64,000 nt of DNA from Ulota crispa (GCA_963920765.1 OY987246.1:1242501-1306500), one strand, 5' to 3'; counted from the first letter of the stretch, positions 1 to 12,290 are shown. Made by a program: numbers and translations. The notes: generated from the sequence alone by a model not told the origin.

Positions 1-302
1 CTTGGTTTGTTGGTGAGGGTTGGTAACAATGGCCTATAATTGTAATCGTTCTTTTCATTTGTTTCCTTGTGTGTCAAGGGTTGTAAACAAAAATCTTTAG
101 TAAAAAACAAGATCAGAGTTTAGGAATAGCTTTGATCTAAAATAAGATGAATGCAAACTTCGCACTAGAGTACAAGTTTGAGAAAACTTGAGTTTATATC
201 GACAATCCAAAACCAGGATAAAAATTCAAAATATGACAAGTGCTGACAAGAAATAAAAACATTAGCCTTTGACTCTCTCTTTATATATATTTAATAGATT
301 AC

Positions 303-887
303 TACTCCCTCTGTCCCAATATAAAGCTCCTAATCGGGCATAGTTCTTGTCCCACTTAAAAGCTCCTTTTGTTAATTTTAATTGCTGAGAAAGCATTTGT
401 CATGTCTAATGATCTCATGGGGGCAAGTTAAGCAATTAAAGAGCATTCCTCTTCTAACAAGCTTGGTCTTGTCCATATGAGGTATCATTGTTGCCACTAA
501 TCATTAAATCATCATTAATGAGGAGCTAGCAACATGTACAAATATGGTACTTTTTGCATGTAAATTGGGTGCCCAAACAACAACATCAAAGTTATAGATT
601 TTGCACACATTTGGTAGATGGTATATTGATTCTAGAACGCATATGTCATTAGTACAAAGACTAAAATAATGAGGAACTGGCAACCTCCACAAACTATGCA
701 CAAATATGGTACTATTTACATGGAATTTGGGTGTCTAAACATTAACATAAAAACTTGAGATTTTGGAGACATTTGGTACGTGGTATATTGATTCTAGAAT
801 GCTTTTATCACTAGCCTAATGACTAAGAACAAAGTTAATCCCTCATGGAGAATTTTTTTGGAGCTTTATAATGGGACAGAGGGAGTA
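303..887. mobile_element. Stowaway-type (Tc1/mariner) MITE, 585 bp
   Basis: Ends TACTCCCTCTGTCCCA and its inverse TGGGACAGAGGGAGTA frame the element; the inverted similarity continues through ATATAAAGCTCC. This is the classic Stowaway terminus with TA at each edge. There is no transposase ORF. Confidence 0.85.
516..823. repeat. Two tandem ~150-bp units inside the Stowaway element
   Basis: Units 516-665 and 667-823 share the same order of blocks (ATGAGGAGCTAGCAAC / ATGAGGAACTGGCAAC; CAAATATGGTACT; GTATATTGATTCTAGAA). They are diverged by scattered substitutions and small gaps, so the duplication is old. Confidence 0.75.
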
Positions 888-989
888 TTGTTTGTCAATT
901 GTATTAGTTGTGTTTGGCTCAATTGCTCAAGTCTTGAAATTGAGAGCTCAAGTCAATCCTATCATGTCTATAGGACACGGGACATACTA

Positions 990-1012
990 GTATATATATA
1001 TATATATATATA
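990..1012. repeat. (TA)n microsatellite
   Basis: About eleven uninterrupted TA dinucleotides. Confidence 0.9.
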
Positions 1013-1243
1013 GGCGCATGCTTTGCATGAATTGGACATGTATGGGTAATACAACATTCAATTTTATAAAAAAAATAACATCTCACAAATCAATTGATCT
1101 AAACTCTAATCCTGATGTATTTTACAAAAAGTCAATATCTCACAATTGGTTTAGAATCTAACCTTGATGAACCATCATTTTGGTTCTTTTTGGAAACCAA
1201 AAGTAGTAATTGCCCTCATCACAATGCTCTAATATTATACTTT

Positions 1244-1463
1244 GCTAGGGGGCGTTTGGTGTTTTGTTGTTTTTCTAACACATGGTTGAAGGGTGTTTGG
1301 TGTTCCATATTTGAGGCATCCTTTGTGTTTCAACTTCCACCAAAAAGTTGTAGAAGATTTTGGAAAAGAACACGGTTGGAGGGTGCTTGGTGTTTTGTAT
1401 ATAGGGCATTTTTTATTACTTCAACTTCCACCAAAAAGTTCTAGAAACTTCTAGAAAAGGACA
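1244..1463. repeat. Tandem ~93-bp repeat, about 2.4 units
   Basis: Units 1281-1373 and 1374-1463 each contain GGTTGRAGGGTGYTTGGTG and TTCAACTTCCACCAAAAAG, with a partial unit before them. An open frame across the first two units is a by-product of the repeat. Confidence 0.75.
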
Positions 1464-1870
1464 CGGAGTCAATGAGAGTTAGAGTCCCACTTAGTATATA
1501 TATATAGTGCACTACCTTAATATGCTTTGAACTCAAGGCATGCTTGATGAGGTGGTTTGAGTTTTAGGTTGTTTTTTTTGCACTTTGTGAAACTTAAAAA
1601 CAACAATTTACAACTTAAGACTTGAATGAAACTTTTTAGAACTTTATAAGAACCTTCTTGAAAACTCTACAATGTTGATTTTTAGTTGAAAAATGGTTGA
1701 AGGCCAAGATTGAGGCGTGAGAACATATTAATGACAAGTTTTATTCCATGTTAGCAAAGTGGCATGTCAATTTATCATATGAATATTAGATGTTGGAAAT
1801 CTTGGGGTGTTACATCAAACTTTCATATTTCTCTCAATTCCCTTCCATAGCCGATGAAATTGAACAGTAA

Positions 1871-2497
1871 ACTGGGGTACAGTAATCTTACGAATTTTTT
1901 CTCAGGAAAACTGCAGCTAAAAACTTTGGAACTTTCAGAGTCCACAACTTATTCAAAAATTGTCTCTTTGTAAAACCAAAAATTGCGTTGGAATCCTAAT
2001 AAAGTGTATTATATGATTTGTTATTTAAAAAAATCCAAAATTTAACAAATGATAAAAAAAAGTTTGGCTACTTCCTATATAGTGTCTATTGTCTAGTACT
2101 TCTACCTCTTGCTAATATCATTGCTTCAATTCAATTGGGCATACTTGCAATAAGGGTTTGTAATTTCTTCATGGATACCTCATCCCATACTCTTTGAACG
2201 ATGTGTATTATTTCTTGCTTGTTCTTTGGCTACTGGTAGTGGCGTAGCCTAATTGAATTTAAGCGGTGATTTTAGCAAGAGGGATGGTGGACACTATATA
2301 GGAAGTAGCCAAAAAAAATTATCTTATGGAAACTTTCAAATTTTTTATACCAAATCATGTAGTACCCTTCAATACAATTCCAACGCAATTTTTGGTTTCA
2401 AAAACGGACAATTTTTGAGGAAGTTATGGCCTCCAAAAAATTTTGAATTTTTCTACAGTTTTCCAACAAAATAATTCGTAAGGTTACTGTACCCCAT
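1871..2497. repeat. Foldback element with ~300-bp arms
   Basis: GGGTACAGTAATCTTACGAA on the left is matched inversely by TTCGTAAGGTTACTGTACCC on the right; so are GCGTTGGAATCC and GGCTACTTCCTATATAGTGTC further in. The arms turn round near 2180. No coding content. Confidence 0.75.
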
Positions 2498-3388
2498 TGT
2501 ACAATGGGGTCCAACAAGTCCTCACACACCCCTTTTTGTTGTTCAAAGAACTTTGCTAATACGGAATATGATTGATATTTTGTTGTTTTGAATCATAGAA
2601 ACTTCATCCTTATGCAATCCCAATCAAGCATACCAAATTTCAATTCCTCAAAATCAAAACTCCATTTTTGGTGAATTATTTTGTTTTAAAATCATGGTTT
2701 TACATGGTAACTGATAGAATAGTATCGGTGATGAATTTTTGAGATTTGATTTCATGGGTATGTGGAAAACATCAATGTGCACATTTTCTATGCTAAAAAG
2801 AACCCCCTTTAAGTAACAAAAATTTGATTTACAAATTTTACAATGTGACCATTAGTACGCCCAAATTTTGTGTAAAATAGATAATTTTATTTTGAAACTA
2901 GCTTCTCACCAAGTAAACATAATATCATGGTCAAAGGTACACACTTAGTCACAATTTATGACTCAAATAAAAAAAACTTTATCATTGCAAAGAAATGTCT
3001 ATTTTACAAAATTTGGGCATACTGTAGGTCACATTGTAAAATTTGTAAATCAAATTTTTGTTACTTAAAGGGGGTTCTTTTTAGCATAGAAAATGCGCAC
3101 ATTGATGTTTCCCACATACCCATGAAATCAAATCTCAAAAATTCATCACCAATACTATTCTATCAGTTAACATGTAAAACCATGATTTTAAAATAAAATA
3201 ATTCACCAAAAATGGAGTTTTGATTTTGAGGAATTGAAATTTGGTATGCTTGATTGGGATTGCATAAGAATGAAGTTTCTATGCTTCAAAACAACAAAAT
3301 ATCAATCATATTCCGTATTAGCAAAGTTCTTTGAACAACAAAAAGGGGTGTATGAGGACTTGTTGGACCCCACTATACAATACAAAGG
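2498..3388. mobile_element. Foldback element, family FB-II, copy 1
   Basis: The left arm 2498-2890 and right arm 2985-3388 are nearly perfect inverse copies (for example CTCCATTTTTGGTGAATTA and AAGAACCCCCTTTAAGTAAC). Arms and loop are both homologous to 42750-43583, in the opposite orientation. No transposase gene. Confidence 0.8.
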
Positions 3389-3958
3389 CTATATTAATTC
3401 ATGGAATAACAATGTAGGTTATAATACTTGGTGTTAGAAAATTGGAGAGATCCTCTACTTGAGACTGGAGCAAAAGAGTGCAAAATTGTACCAACTGATT
3501 GAGTTGAGTATAATTGCACCCAAGGTGGGGCAATAATGGACTATGCTATTTTGTGAGCGTAAAAAGGTGAGCCTATGAGTGATGAGCCAAGATTTGGTGA
3601 GCAAGAATCAATTTAGAGCTCAAAATCAATGAAACACTAATAAGAAAGCAAGCTTTTCAAGAGATAAAAGTTTAAAAGCACAATTGTAGGGCCCTATGTA
3701 CATGGTTACAGGTGAACTTGCCGTATTTTGACAAAAAATTTAGGCTCACGGCTCACGGCTCATGGCTCACAAATCCCCGCTCATGTTATAGCATTCTTTG
3801 GGCAATAACTTAGAATTGTATTGCTGACTCAACTTCTGTTCTTGATAAAATAATGAACATAATTACTAGATTAAGATGAAAATAAAAAATAAAATTTTAA
3901 TCCAAAACAAACATGAATGAACAATAAGGGCTCCATCACAATATCTATCTTTGCCATT
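3389..3958. other. No recognisable gene or element
   Basis: AT-rich DNA. Only a short triplication of CTCACGG/CTCATGG near 3750 stands out. Confidence 0.5.
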
Positions 3959-4450
3959 CTAAGAGCATCTCTCTACCACCCGCCATACAAGCCCTTTGCG
4001 TTCAACTCATTGCTGCTTCTGCAATTCAAGTCTCCAACAACATTGTACTTGTCAATGTGTAGGAGCAAGCCCCTTCAAGCTTGGGGCATCTTCTGCCACT
4101 TGCCAGTGAACCCTTTGTGTTCAACTCGTAACGGCTTCTGCAATTCAAGTCTCCAATAACATTGTACTTGTCAATGTGCAAGAGTAGGGCCTTCTGGGCT
4201 TAGCCACTTTTATGTCAGATTCAAGCCTTCTCCATGCCCCCCTTCACGGTCCTTGCTAAGCATTGTTCACTCTGTGTCATCACTATATAGCTAGATGTAC
4301 AAGTACAATTTGTTGTAACGCAAGTGTAGGCACTAAAACTTTTTGAGCTGCAGAGGAACTTCACGCATGTTGTGCTACTTGCTGCTTCTGTCCCCCTCCA
4401 AATCTAATTTCCAAGGGCTTCATTTGGATGGTGGCAAGAGATGCTCTTAG
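3959..4450. mobile_element. TIR element with AAGAGCATCTC termini
   Basis: CTAAGAGCATCTCT at the left and its inverse AGAGATGCTCTTAG at the right, each followed inward by a CCACC-type block. AAGAGCATCTC ends are common on plant MITEs; the superfamily is not certain. It holds a ~115-bp tandem duplication (units near 3981-4090 and 4099-4190, both with TTCTGCAATTCAAGTCTCC). Confidence 0.6.
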
Positions 4451-4690
4451 CTACTTTCACATCAAATTTGAGCTTTCTTTAGGCCCCTTCACGGTCCTTG
4501 CCAAGCATTGTTCACACTGTAACGTCACTTTGTAGCTAGATGTCCAAATGCGATTTGTTGTAATGCAAGTGCAAGCCCTGAAACCTTCCAAGCTATAGGA
4601 AAACTTCACGCATGTTGCGCTACTTGCTGCTTCTATCCCCTTCCAAACCTAATTTCCAAGGACTTCATTTGACAGGTGACAGGAGGTGCT
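4200..4690. repeat. Tandem ~245-bp duplication
   Basis: Units 4200-4445 and 4446-4690 share CCTTCACGGTCCTTGC, AAGCATTGTTCAC, TTCACGCATGTTG and TACTTGCTGCTTCT in the same order, with substitutions throughout. The first unit overlaps the right end of the AAGAGCATCTC element, so the duplication may have included that end. Confidence 0.8.
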
Positions 4691-5366
4691 TTAATATTCT
4701 TTAAAATATGATCTACAGAAGGCACAACCCCCAATCAACAACCCCCAATCATGACCTTTCTATTGGGCAAAGTAATGCCAAAGTGCACTACATATATGAA
4801 GGTGGGCTATAAATGAACAAAAGATCATAAAAATAAAATCGGAGCTCCCTTCCAACATGAACTATCTTGTCCAATAAAGTACTTCAATGAAAACAATATA
4901 TTGTACCTCACTAGCAGCTCAGGTACAAATTTATTTTGAAACCACTTGCCTATTTTTTTTTCATAATCGAAGACACTCATTGCTTAAAGATTGTAAATTG
5001 GAAATTGAATATTGCTGAAAAAAATTTAAACACAAATGTGTTGAAGTAGTAGGAGTCAAAGAGTTATGTGAAAAAAAATCTAAATACAAATGTGTTGAAA
5101 TAGGAGTCGAAGAGTTATCAAATAATCTGTGTAGTTATAATGACACATAAAGAAACCCCAGCATTAAAATTTGTTCTCAAAATTGCAAAACTACGCAGCT
5201 CACCTACTGCTAACTCATCTTTTGTTCATTAATATAAATATGAATTGTAGAGTTCTTCACTTCTTTGCTTGACAGTTTTCACTTTATTGTGACGCAATCT
5301 CATTTAAGCAAAAGGCTGTCACATAAGAACACAAGGAAAAAGTTGGTTTACAAACTTAACATTAGC
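4691..5366. other. No recognisable gene or element
   Basis: Simple AT-rich sequence with one short direct repeat around AAATGTGTTGAAGTAG (5030-5110). Confidence 0.5.
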
Positions 5367-5846
5367 AAAATTTTGAACCCTCCGAGAGGCCCTTAAGAAT
5401 CCTCAAAAAAGATTCCAAGACATGTACTTATTGTAACAAACAAATTACTAATCCTTTATTTTTGCCCACCTTTTTAGTTCAATGCAATCATGAAAATTAT
5501 ATTAGTGTGTCACCTCAATAGGACAAAAATGTGGGTACAATAGAACCATAAATTCTATTTTACTCTATTTGTATACATGAATGAAGTACTTGGATAATGA
5601 CTAGTGAGTTCTTTTAAATATTTTATCAATGCAATGCCTTTTTGTATTATTTTGGATTTTGCATGTGGATATGGTCCTTCATACAAGGACTAGATTACCA
5701 TTTTATATACATGATTTTTGTGATTTACAAAAGGAAAACTATACGAGGTAGAGATAGTTCACACACTTTCTTATGCATCCTAACCTAGGCTTACTATATG
5801 TTAAGAGCGTCAAGTCTTAAGGGCCTCTTGGAGGGTTCAAAATTTT
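5367..5846. mobile_element. 480-bp element with ~32-bp terminal inverted repeats
   Basis: AAAATTTTGAACCCTCCGAG continuing through AGGCCCTTAAGA on the left is matched inversely at 5815-5846, with one mismatch. The interior is AT-rich without ORFs. The family is not recognised. Confidence 0.6.
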
Positions 5847-6212
5847 ACCTTTGAAGAGTCAAGACAACATGAAAAAAATAATAGTAACCATTTCCTTAAT
5901 GAATGCCATCTTTTCAATGAATACTAAAATGACATCCATCTCAAGTTGTTAATTTTATTAATCAGATACAATAACTAACTACCATATTTGTATAGTTTGA
6001 CTTTGAAGAATGTCTAAATATTGCATTTATTTAATTTGTTTAATTAATATTTTTAATTACACTTGTTTAGTTGCCTAATATTATTGTTGCAATTAAATTA
6101 GTTATTACGCAAACAAGTGCCAAAGGTGCTATTAATGTAAGAGTATTGCAAAAATGCAAGCAATGTAATAGTTTTGCAAGCGCCATGTGCCCTGTTTTAC
6201 ACTGGGGCTTGA

Positions 6213-6481
6213 AACACCATATCCATTAATTCAAGAAAAACGGTACATTTTAAGACTTTCTAATTTTGATATGAAGGTTTTAGGTGGCCTCCTAAAACTG
6301 AGGTCAGCGTTTTTTTTTTGTACATGTGTCCTCACTTGAGAGGAGGAATTTGTGAGGGAAAAAATCTTAGTGGCTTAGAATGAATCTAATACCTTTGAAT
6401 CTGGTTTAATGTAATTTTTTTGGTTTAAGGTAGAGTACAAAGTGGGACACATGTTTTTCCCAAATTAACAAGTACGGTGTT
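6213..6481. mobile_element. MITE family I (AACACCATATT termini), copy 1
   Basis: AACACCATAT left end, ACGGTGTT right end. The interior holds the family core CCTCACTTGAGAGGAGGAATT and TTTGTGAGGG. Seven related elements lie in this window, typically 250-270 bp. Confidence 0.75.
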
Positions 6482-6771
6482 TAGAGTACTTTTTTATATT
6501 TCAAAAATTCTGAGATTTTAGAATTTTCCTATCTAAGGATGGAATTTGGGAATTTGGGAATTTGAATTTGGGTTTGGATTCAAAAACCATGTTTTAGTTG
6601 AGAACCTTGGAGGAGATTATAATTTAAAAAAATAAAAAAATAGGGGGCAAATTGTTACAATTACCCTGCTTGGAAACTATTCCTATACCCGCATGGCTCT
6701 TGCAAGACCAAAATACTGTCAAACATGTAGAAATGAGCAAATAGGGGGTTGCAAGCATAAAATCTAGCCTA

Positions 6772-7040
6772 AACACCATATTTTTTAATTTGGGAAAAAC
6801 AAGTGTTCTGCGTTGTACTCCACCTTAAACCCAAAAAGTTACCTTAAACTCAATTCAAAAATATCAAATTCAATTTGAGCCACTCAGATTTTTTTCCTCG
6901 CAAATTCCTCTTTTCAGGTGAGAACACATGTACTAAAACAAAACGCTAAGCAAGGTTTTAGGTGGCCACCTAAAACTTTCACCTCAAAATTTGAAAGTCC
7001 CAAAAAGTACCATTTTTCCCAAATTAACAAATATGGTATT
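6772..7040. mobile_element. MITE family I, copy 2 (opposite orientation)
   Basis: AACACCATATT to ATATGGTATT, with the family core present in reverse (AAATTCCTCTTTTCAGG). Sequence divergence from copy 1 is visible throughout. Confidence 0.75.
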
Positions 7041-7624
7041 CCTACAAGTTTCTCACTTCACAAGAATTTAGGTCACTAGTGAATTATTTTTGTTCACTCA
7101 CATGTCCAAAGTCTTAAACGCCTGTGAGTTTGCGTTTAGGGTTCCGTTTTTACAACAACAACTTAGCAAGAGCGAGACCAACACAAGCACAAGCTCAAGC
7201 AGAGCAAGTACAAGGAGCAAGTACTAGGAGCAAGGCAAGAGTAGAAGCATGATGGGTGGGTGGCGACCTCCATTAGCATTCATGGTTGTATTCAAATTGG
7301 TGCTCACCAAAGCCACAAAGATGAATGTCTGGAATTCACTCCTAAAGTGAATCATGTTAGGAGTGAACTTCAAAAGTGAGTCACCTCCCTATTTACTAGT
7401 GAATCCACGGATGTGAACGACAACATGAGTCACCTAAAATAGTTGATGTTTGAAACCCCTAATAATTCCTTTTCAAAATAAACATGAATGCATAAAAGTC
7501 TTCATCCTAAAATATCTGTTTGTGCCATTAAAGCGCCATTTGAAGTGCTAGGAATTCCTTGGTTGACAATTGTAAAAAAATTTCAGAAAGAGACACGATC
7601 CCTCCAAAGTTTGGAGTTAAAAAT

Positions 7625-8140
7625 TTTGGATTTTTTTTTGCCTAAAATAGGAGCACCCATAAACGTCAAACTAAGGGTTTTGAATATGATGATTATTAAT
7701 GAACATGTAGCAAATTATAGGATCCTATTAGGAATAGAAAAAAATGAGTTTGCACTTTTGAATGTATTATTTGGATACTGTGAGAATAAGTTGTGAATTT
7801 TTATAGAGCAAACTGCCATTGCACCCATAACCACTTTTAAGATTTCATGTTCACATGTTGTACATTCTTGTCATTACATCTATTCACTTCCACATATTTT
7901 CCAAGATTTTAGAAGTGACAGTTATGGGAACACTAACGCTTATGGGTGCTCCTACCTTAAATCTTACCTTGAATTGGCATAGACAAACAATACACTAAGA
8001 AAATTGGGTGGAAACGTGGATGAAATTGCCAACTCCCTCCTTACGCAAACACCAAATTTGCCAACTTTTGGATGAAAGTAGCTTATATTAGCAAAATTAT
8101 TGGATGAATGTGCACACTTCATTCAGTCATTCCAATTATA
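7625..8140 (+). mobile_element. SINE-like repeat K, interrupted by a Tourist-like MITE
   Basis: TTTTTTTTTGCCTAAA before the MITE and ATCTTACCTTGAATTGGC after it join to match other K copies (TTTTGCCTAAATCTTACC at 11680). The following AAAATTGGGTGG and GGATGAAATTGCC are also shared. The 3' part is missing. Confidence 0.5.
7646..7957. mobile_element. Tourist-like MITE (GGAGCACCCA family), copy 1
   Basis: TIRs ATAGGAGCACCCATAA / AGGTAGGAGCACCCATAA flanked by TAA on both sides, as expected for PIF/Harbinger elements. It lies inside a K repeat, which shows the empty site. An open frame through it (7488-7796) is chance. Confidence 0.75.
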
Positions 8141-8302
8141 AGGTGGAAGCACCCATTTCCACTAGCACTCCATATCCAACTAATAAGGTGTGCTATTTCC
8201 ACCATGAGCAAGGATAGGTGCTCTAGGATGCGTTTATATTTCCTTTTCAAGGTTGGGGCCACTTAATTCATGCCACGTGTCCCAAAGCAAGGTAGAAAGT
8301 GA

Positions 8303-8622
8303 TGAGCTGAAATAGAAGACAATATATCCCCCTTGCAAGTGCCATGCACCATCATTTGCGATGTGGAGCAAGGGTCCAAGCAAGGGTAAGAGTAATAATT
8401 TGCCCACTATTTTTCTATTGTTCAATCATAAACATTTTCAAGGTCTATGAACTAAAACAAGTCCTTGAATCCAAATCTGAATTTGAAATTTCAAAATTCA
8501 ATCTCTACATAGTAAATTTTGAAATCTCAGAAATTTTGAGATGTGAAGAGCTCCCTGGTCCCACATCACAAAAGATGGCGCATGGCACTTGCATGGGGGA
8601 TATATTGTCTTCCAGCTGAAAG
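8303..8622. mobile_element. 320-bp inverted-repeat element with ~60-bp arms
   Basis: AGAAGACAATATATCCCCC and GCAAGTGCCATGCACCATC on the left have inverse counterparts GGGGGATATATTGTCTTC and GATGGCGCATGGCACTTGC on the right. No coding content; the family is not recognised. Confidence 0.65.
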
Positions 8623-8629
8623 TAGTTTG

Positions 8630-8882
8630 AACACCATATTAGGTAAATTGGGAAAAGGGTACATTTTGGGACTTCTGCAGGTTGTACATGATCATGTACA
8701 ACTTAGCTCAATATTTTTTTGTACACGTGTCCTCACCTGAGAGGAGGAATTTGTGAGGGAAGAAATCTAAGTGGTTCAAATTGAATCTGATACCTTCAAA
8801 TCTGGTTTTGGGTGACGTTCTTATATGTAGGTGAAGTACAAATTGGGACACCTTTTTTTCCCAATTTACCTAATATGGTGTT
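8630..8882. mobile_element. MITE family I, copy 3
   Basis: AACACCATATTAGGTAAATT at the left and AATTTACCTAATATGGTGTT at the right form perfect 20-bp TIRs. The conserved core GAGAGGAGGAATTTGTGAGG is intact. Confidence 0.85.
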
Positions 8883-8905
8883 TCTGGCTATTATTGAATT
8901 TGCAT

Positions 8906-10075
8906 AGATCTAAGGGGAAATATCAAAAATGGGCATGACAATTGGTTGTATGATAAAAACAAGCCTGACTATTTCAAAATATTGAAAATAGGCCTCATCC
9001 GGTTTGAGTGGGAAATGTTTGAGTTATTGCGGTTGATATTATTTGATTCACAATCCGGTTTATCAAGGAAATTTTTTGTTATTTTCTCTATTCATACTAT
9101 AAATATTGAAAATTTAAATTTTGAACCGGCTTTTTAGCCAATGTTTACAAATTGCAAACAGTTTTCTCATTTCCACTGGCTAGCTTGGAACTAGCCACCA
9201 TTTCTTCCCGGACGTCTCATCATATATAAAAAGTAGGCCTTGCAACTAAGGTGACCAAAATTTTGCGCATGTTTATTTATGGGAATTGATATGAGCACAC
9301 CTAGCCCCAGGGGTTTGATAATTGCACACAAGGTGGGGTAATTCAAAATATTTATCATCAAAAGTTAGATTTGGAAAATTTGAATTTAGATTTGGGTTTT
9401 GAGACCTTGATTTAGTCTAGAACTACAATGGAGGTTACACTTGAACTATGTCCAATGGAAGAGTTAGCTGGAGGGTAAATTATTACTTTTACCCTTGTTT
9501 GTAAAAAAAGTTAAGCTCTTCCATTGGGCGTAGTTCAAGAGTAACCTCCACTGTAGTTCTAGACTAAATCAAGGTCTCAAAACCCAAATCTAAATTCAAA
9601 TTTTCCAAATCTAACTTTTGATGATAAATATTTTGAATTACCCCACCTTGTGTGCAATTATCAAACCCCTGGGGCTAGGTGTGCTCATATCAATTCCCAT
9701 AAATAAACATGCGCAAAATTTTGGTCACCTTAGTTGCAAGGCCTACTTTTTATATATGATGAGATGTCCGGGAAGAAATGGTGGCTAGTTCCAAGCTAGC
9801 CAGTGGAAATGAGAAAACCGTTTGCAATTTGTAAACATTGGCTAAAAAGCCGGTTCAAAATTTAAATTTTCAGTATTTATAGTATGAAATAGAGAAAATA
9901 ACAAAAAAAGTTATTCGATAAACCGGTTTGTGAATCAAAGAAAATCAACCGCCAAAACTCAAACATTTCCTAGACCCAAACTAGATGAGGGCTATTTTTG
10001 AAATTTTGAAATTGTCAAGCCTATTTTCAAAATACGGCCAATTGTCAAGCACATTTTCGATATTTTCCCTAGAAC
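8906..10075. mobile_element. Large foldback element (family FB-I), ~580-bp arms
   Basis: Arms 8906-9480 and 9505-10075 are inverse copies with scattered mismatches, for example GACCTTGATTTAGTCTAGAA against TTCTAGACTAAATCAAGGTC. The inner half (about 9277-9712) is homologous to the foldback inside the CACTA-like elements at 40158-40573 and 62592-63007, including the loop TTTGTTTGTAAAAAAAG. No transposase. Confidence 0.85.
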
Positions 10076-10229
10076 TAAACATGGGCAATGGGTCCGGAAC
10101 ACTTTTTGACTCCCAAAATTCACAGTAATTTCAGGGTTGCAAATAAAATCATGAAAAATTTGCAATCCCAACATTTCTTATCTTCCTACAAGGAAATACA
10201 TCTTTTGCCTCAAACTCTTTAAATTTTTT

Positions 10230-10345
10230 TGCAGAATTGCTAATGTTATCAGGTATGGGTGCATCCACCTTAGCCAGTTTTCCTTTACCTGCGTGCATTT
10301 TGGGGGTGCGAGTCGCTCTACCCTGGCAAAAAATATAAAAAAAAC
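10230..10345 (+). mobile_element. SINE-like repeat K, 3' fragment
   Basis: TTTTCCTTTACCTGCGTGCA, GGGTGCGAGTCGCTCTACC and an A-rich tail (AAAAAATATAAAAAAAA), matching the 3' end of the copy at 11665-11905. Confidence 0.5.
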
Positions 10346-11664
10346 CCTGAGTTCAGACTCGGGGACCCAGTCTTAATGAGCTGCCCCTCACGAGGCCAAG
10401 CAATAGTTCTACGCCAACAACGTGCAACCACATGCAGCAGCTCTACGCCAACAATGTGCAACCACAGGCAGCAGCAGCTCTACGTGGAGCACTCCTTCTA
10501 TAGAACCACATCCCCGTCAGTAGTTGTCTGTGTTTGTGCGGCCACGCTGGAAAAGCACTGATATTTGCATGATTGAAAAAGTAATGTATGAGGGAAAAAA
10601 TTTATCATCTGGAGATGAAATCTGGGAATTTTGGACTTACACTTGGATTTAAGGCCGCATAACATTGTTCACCAGCTTTTATTCTTCCCCAGCCGTGGAG
10701 GGATATTCCTTGCTATATACCTGGGGAGCCTTTGGTTATAAATTCTCAAATCTGATTGGTCCTCAGCCGGAGTTAGTGAATGGGCATTCACGGGGGGTTC
10801 CTCATGTTTGGGGAGCAATAGGGACCCTCTACTGAAGGTTAACAATGTTATGCGGGCCACATAGGCTAGAAATGCCAATTCAAACCGGTAGTTTGTAAAA
10901 ATAGGTGGCAGTTCTTACATGTTGGTGAAAAAGTAGATTCTTTGGCTTTCTAGGGCCCACTTTTCTAGTCTACACAAAATTGTCAATTTTGAGAATTCAC
11001 AAATTGCCGTCTCCAACCTCTTGCCCTAGAATGGTGGAGAGGTTATCTTTAGGTGAACAATAGATGAAAACTTGGAAAAGTAGCTATCTCCTAGTTTTCC
11101 AAAAATACAAGTTACATCTACTCAATTTCAAACTACCAGTTTTGTGGCTGTGTGGCCCTAGCATCAGAGATTGTGGTAGGTTGTAGAACATGGTTGTTAC
11201 TTTGGGCAAGATTTGGCCAACAAACACAACAGGTGGACGGATGACAAGCGGGCACTCCATATAGTATGTGTGGATGGACTGTCTAGATGGTATGAGCAGA
11301 CACAGAATATAAATAGCACAAGCGGATGTCCATCCAATGTCACATTTTAGGATTTCTAACCTAATGAACAATTAATATTATTTATTTAATCTTTACTATT
11401 TTATATGGCTTTAAATCCACGTGTTGACTGTGTTTGCAACATTGTGTGTAAGTAGCATGTACAAAGCATTTTTTTTATCATATGCCAAAGTCAACTATGA
11501 GTTGACTTAATGGCGTAAAATTGAACAACTCCAAAGTAAGGGCGGATTCTTACTTTGAGTCAATTTGTGACCCTTGCTTGCATGCAAACTTGAGATTTTT
11601 TCACCCTGGCCCCCACAAAATAATACATATGTGCAGTTGACCAAGCCTTGTGACCAAGGATTTT
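10346..11664. other. No supported gene
   Basis: Unique-looking DNA of intermediate GC apart from the 34-bp tandem repeat. Short ORFs on both strands show no recognisable domain. Confidence 0.45.
10406..10485. repeat. 34-bp tandem repeat, about 2.3 units
   Basis: TCTACGCCAACAACGTGCAA and TCTACGCCAACAATGTGCAA units, each followed by CCACANGCAGC. Open in some frames, but no gene is recognised around it. Confidence 0.7.
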
Positions 11665-11905
11665 TTTATTGGGTAAAATTTTGCCTAAATCTTACCTCAA
11701 ATTGTCACTGGCTATTATAACACTAAAAAACAATAAAAAAATAAATGAAATTGTAAAATTCCTCCCCAAACCAATACAACGTGCACATATTAGACGATTC
11801 TATCCAATTCTGTCCATTTTTTCCTTACCTGCTTGTATACTTGGGTGCGGGTCGCTCTACCCCCGTAAAAAAAATAAAAAAAATAAAAAATCCTGCTCGT
11901 GACTG
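11665..11905 (+). mobile_element. SINE-like repeat K, near full length
   Basis: Runs from TTTTGCCTAAATCTTACC to GGGTGCGGGTCGCTCTACC and ends in an A-rich tail of AAAAAAAAT units. The 3' tail and lack of terminal inverted repeats suggest a retroposon. I see no clear pol III boxes, so the SINE label is inference. Confidence 0.55.
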
Positions 11906-12284
11906 TAGTTAGTCACACTATTTTTAATTCTAGTATATCATGCGATTAAGTCAAGCGCGAATGCTGCCGAACGCGCACATTCCGCATTGTTCCCTCGCAA
12001 CGCCGTAGATCCCGAGTCCCGACGAAGAAAGTCGCGACTCTCTCCTCGTTTTGAGCTCACTCCCCGAACACGTTTTGTCAACACAATTTTATGGTCACTC
12101 ACTGGATCAGTAATTCAGAACCACTGTAACAGTAACACCGCCGACGACTTTATGAGCTCAAAAGCACTCTCACGAGTTCCGCCCGTGAAGTCCCCGACTC
12201 CGACTCCGCCAAGTGTGAGCCCCTCCATTTGTCGACACTGACATATCTGGCTACTCAGCAGCTCGCTGATACGCCCAACTCTGC

Positions 12285-12290
12285 TATAAA
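12285..12290 (+). promoter_or_regulatory. Candidate TATA box (TATAAA)
   Basis: CTGCTATAAATGAG in a GC-rich unique stretch, with the expected start site near 12315 and the small-protein ORF beginning at 12752. The leader between them may contain an intron; I could not fix one. Confidence 0.4.

Noticed and set aside
1115-1444. 109-residue open frame
   Set aside because: Produced by the ~93-bp tandem repeat.
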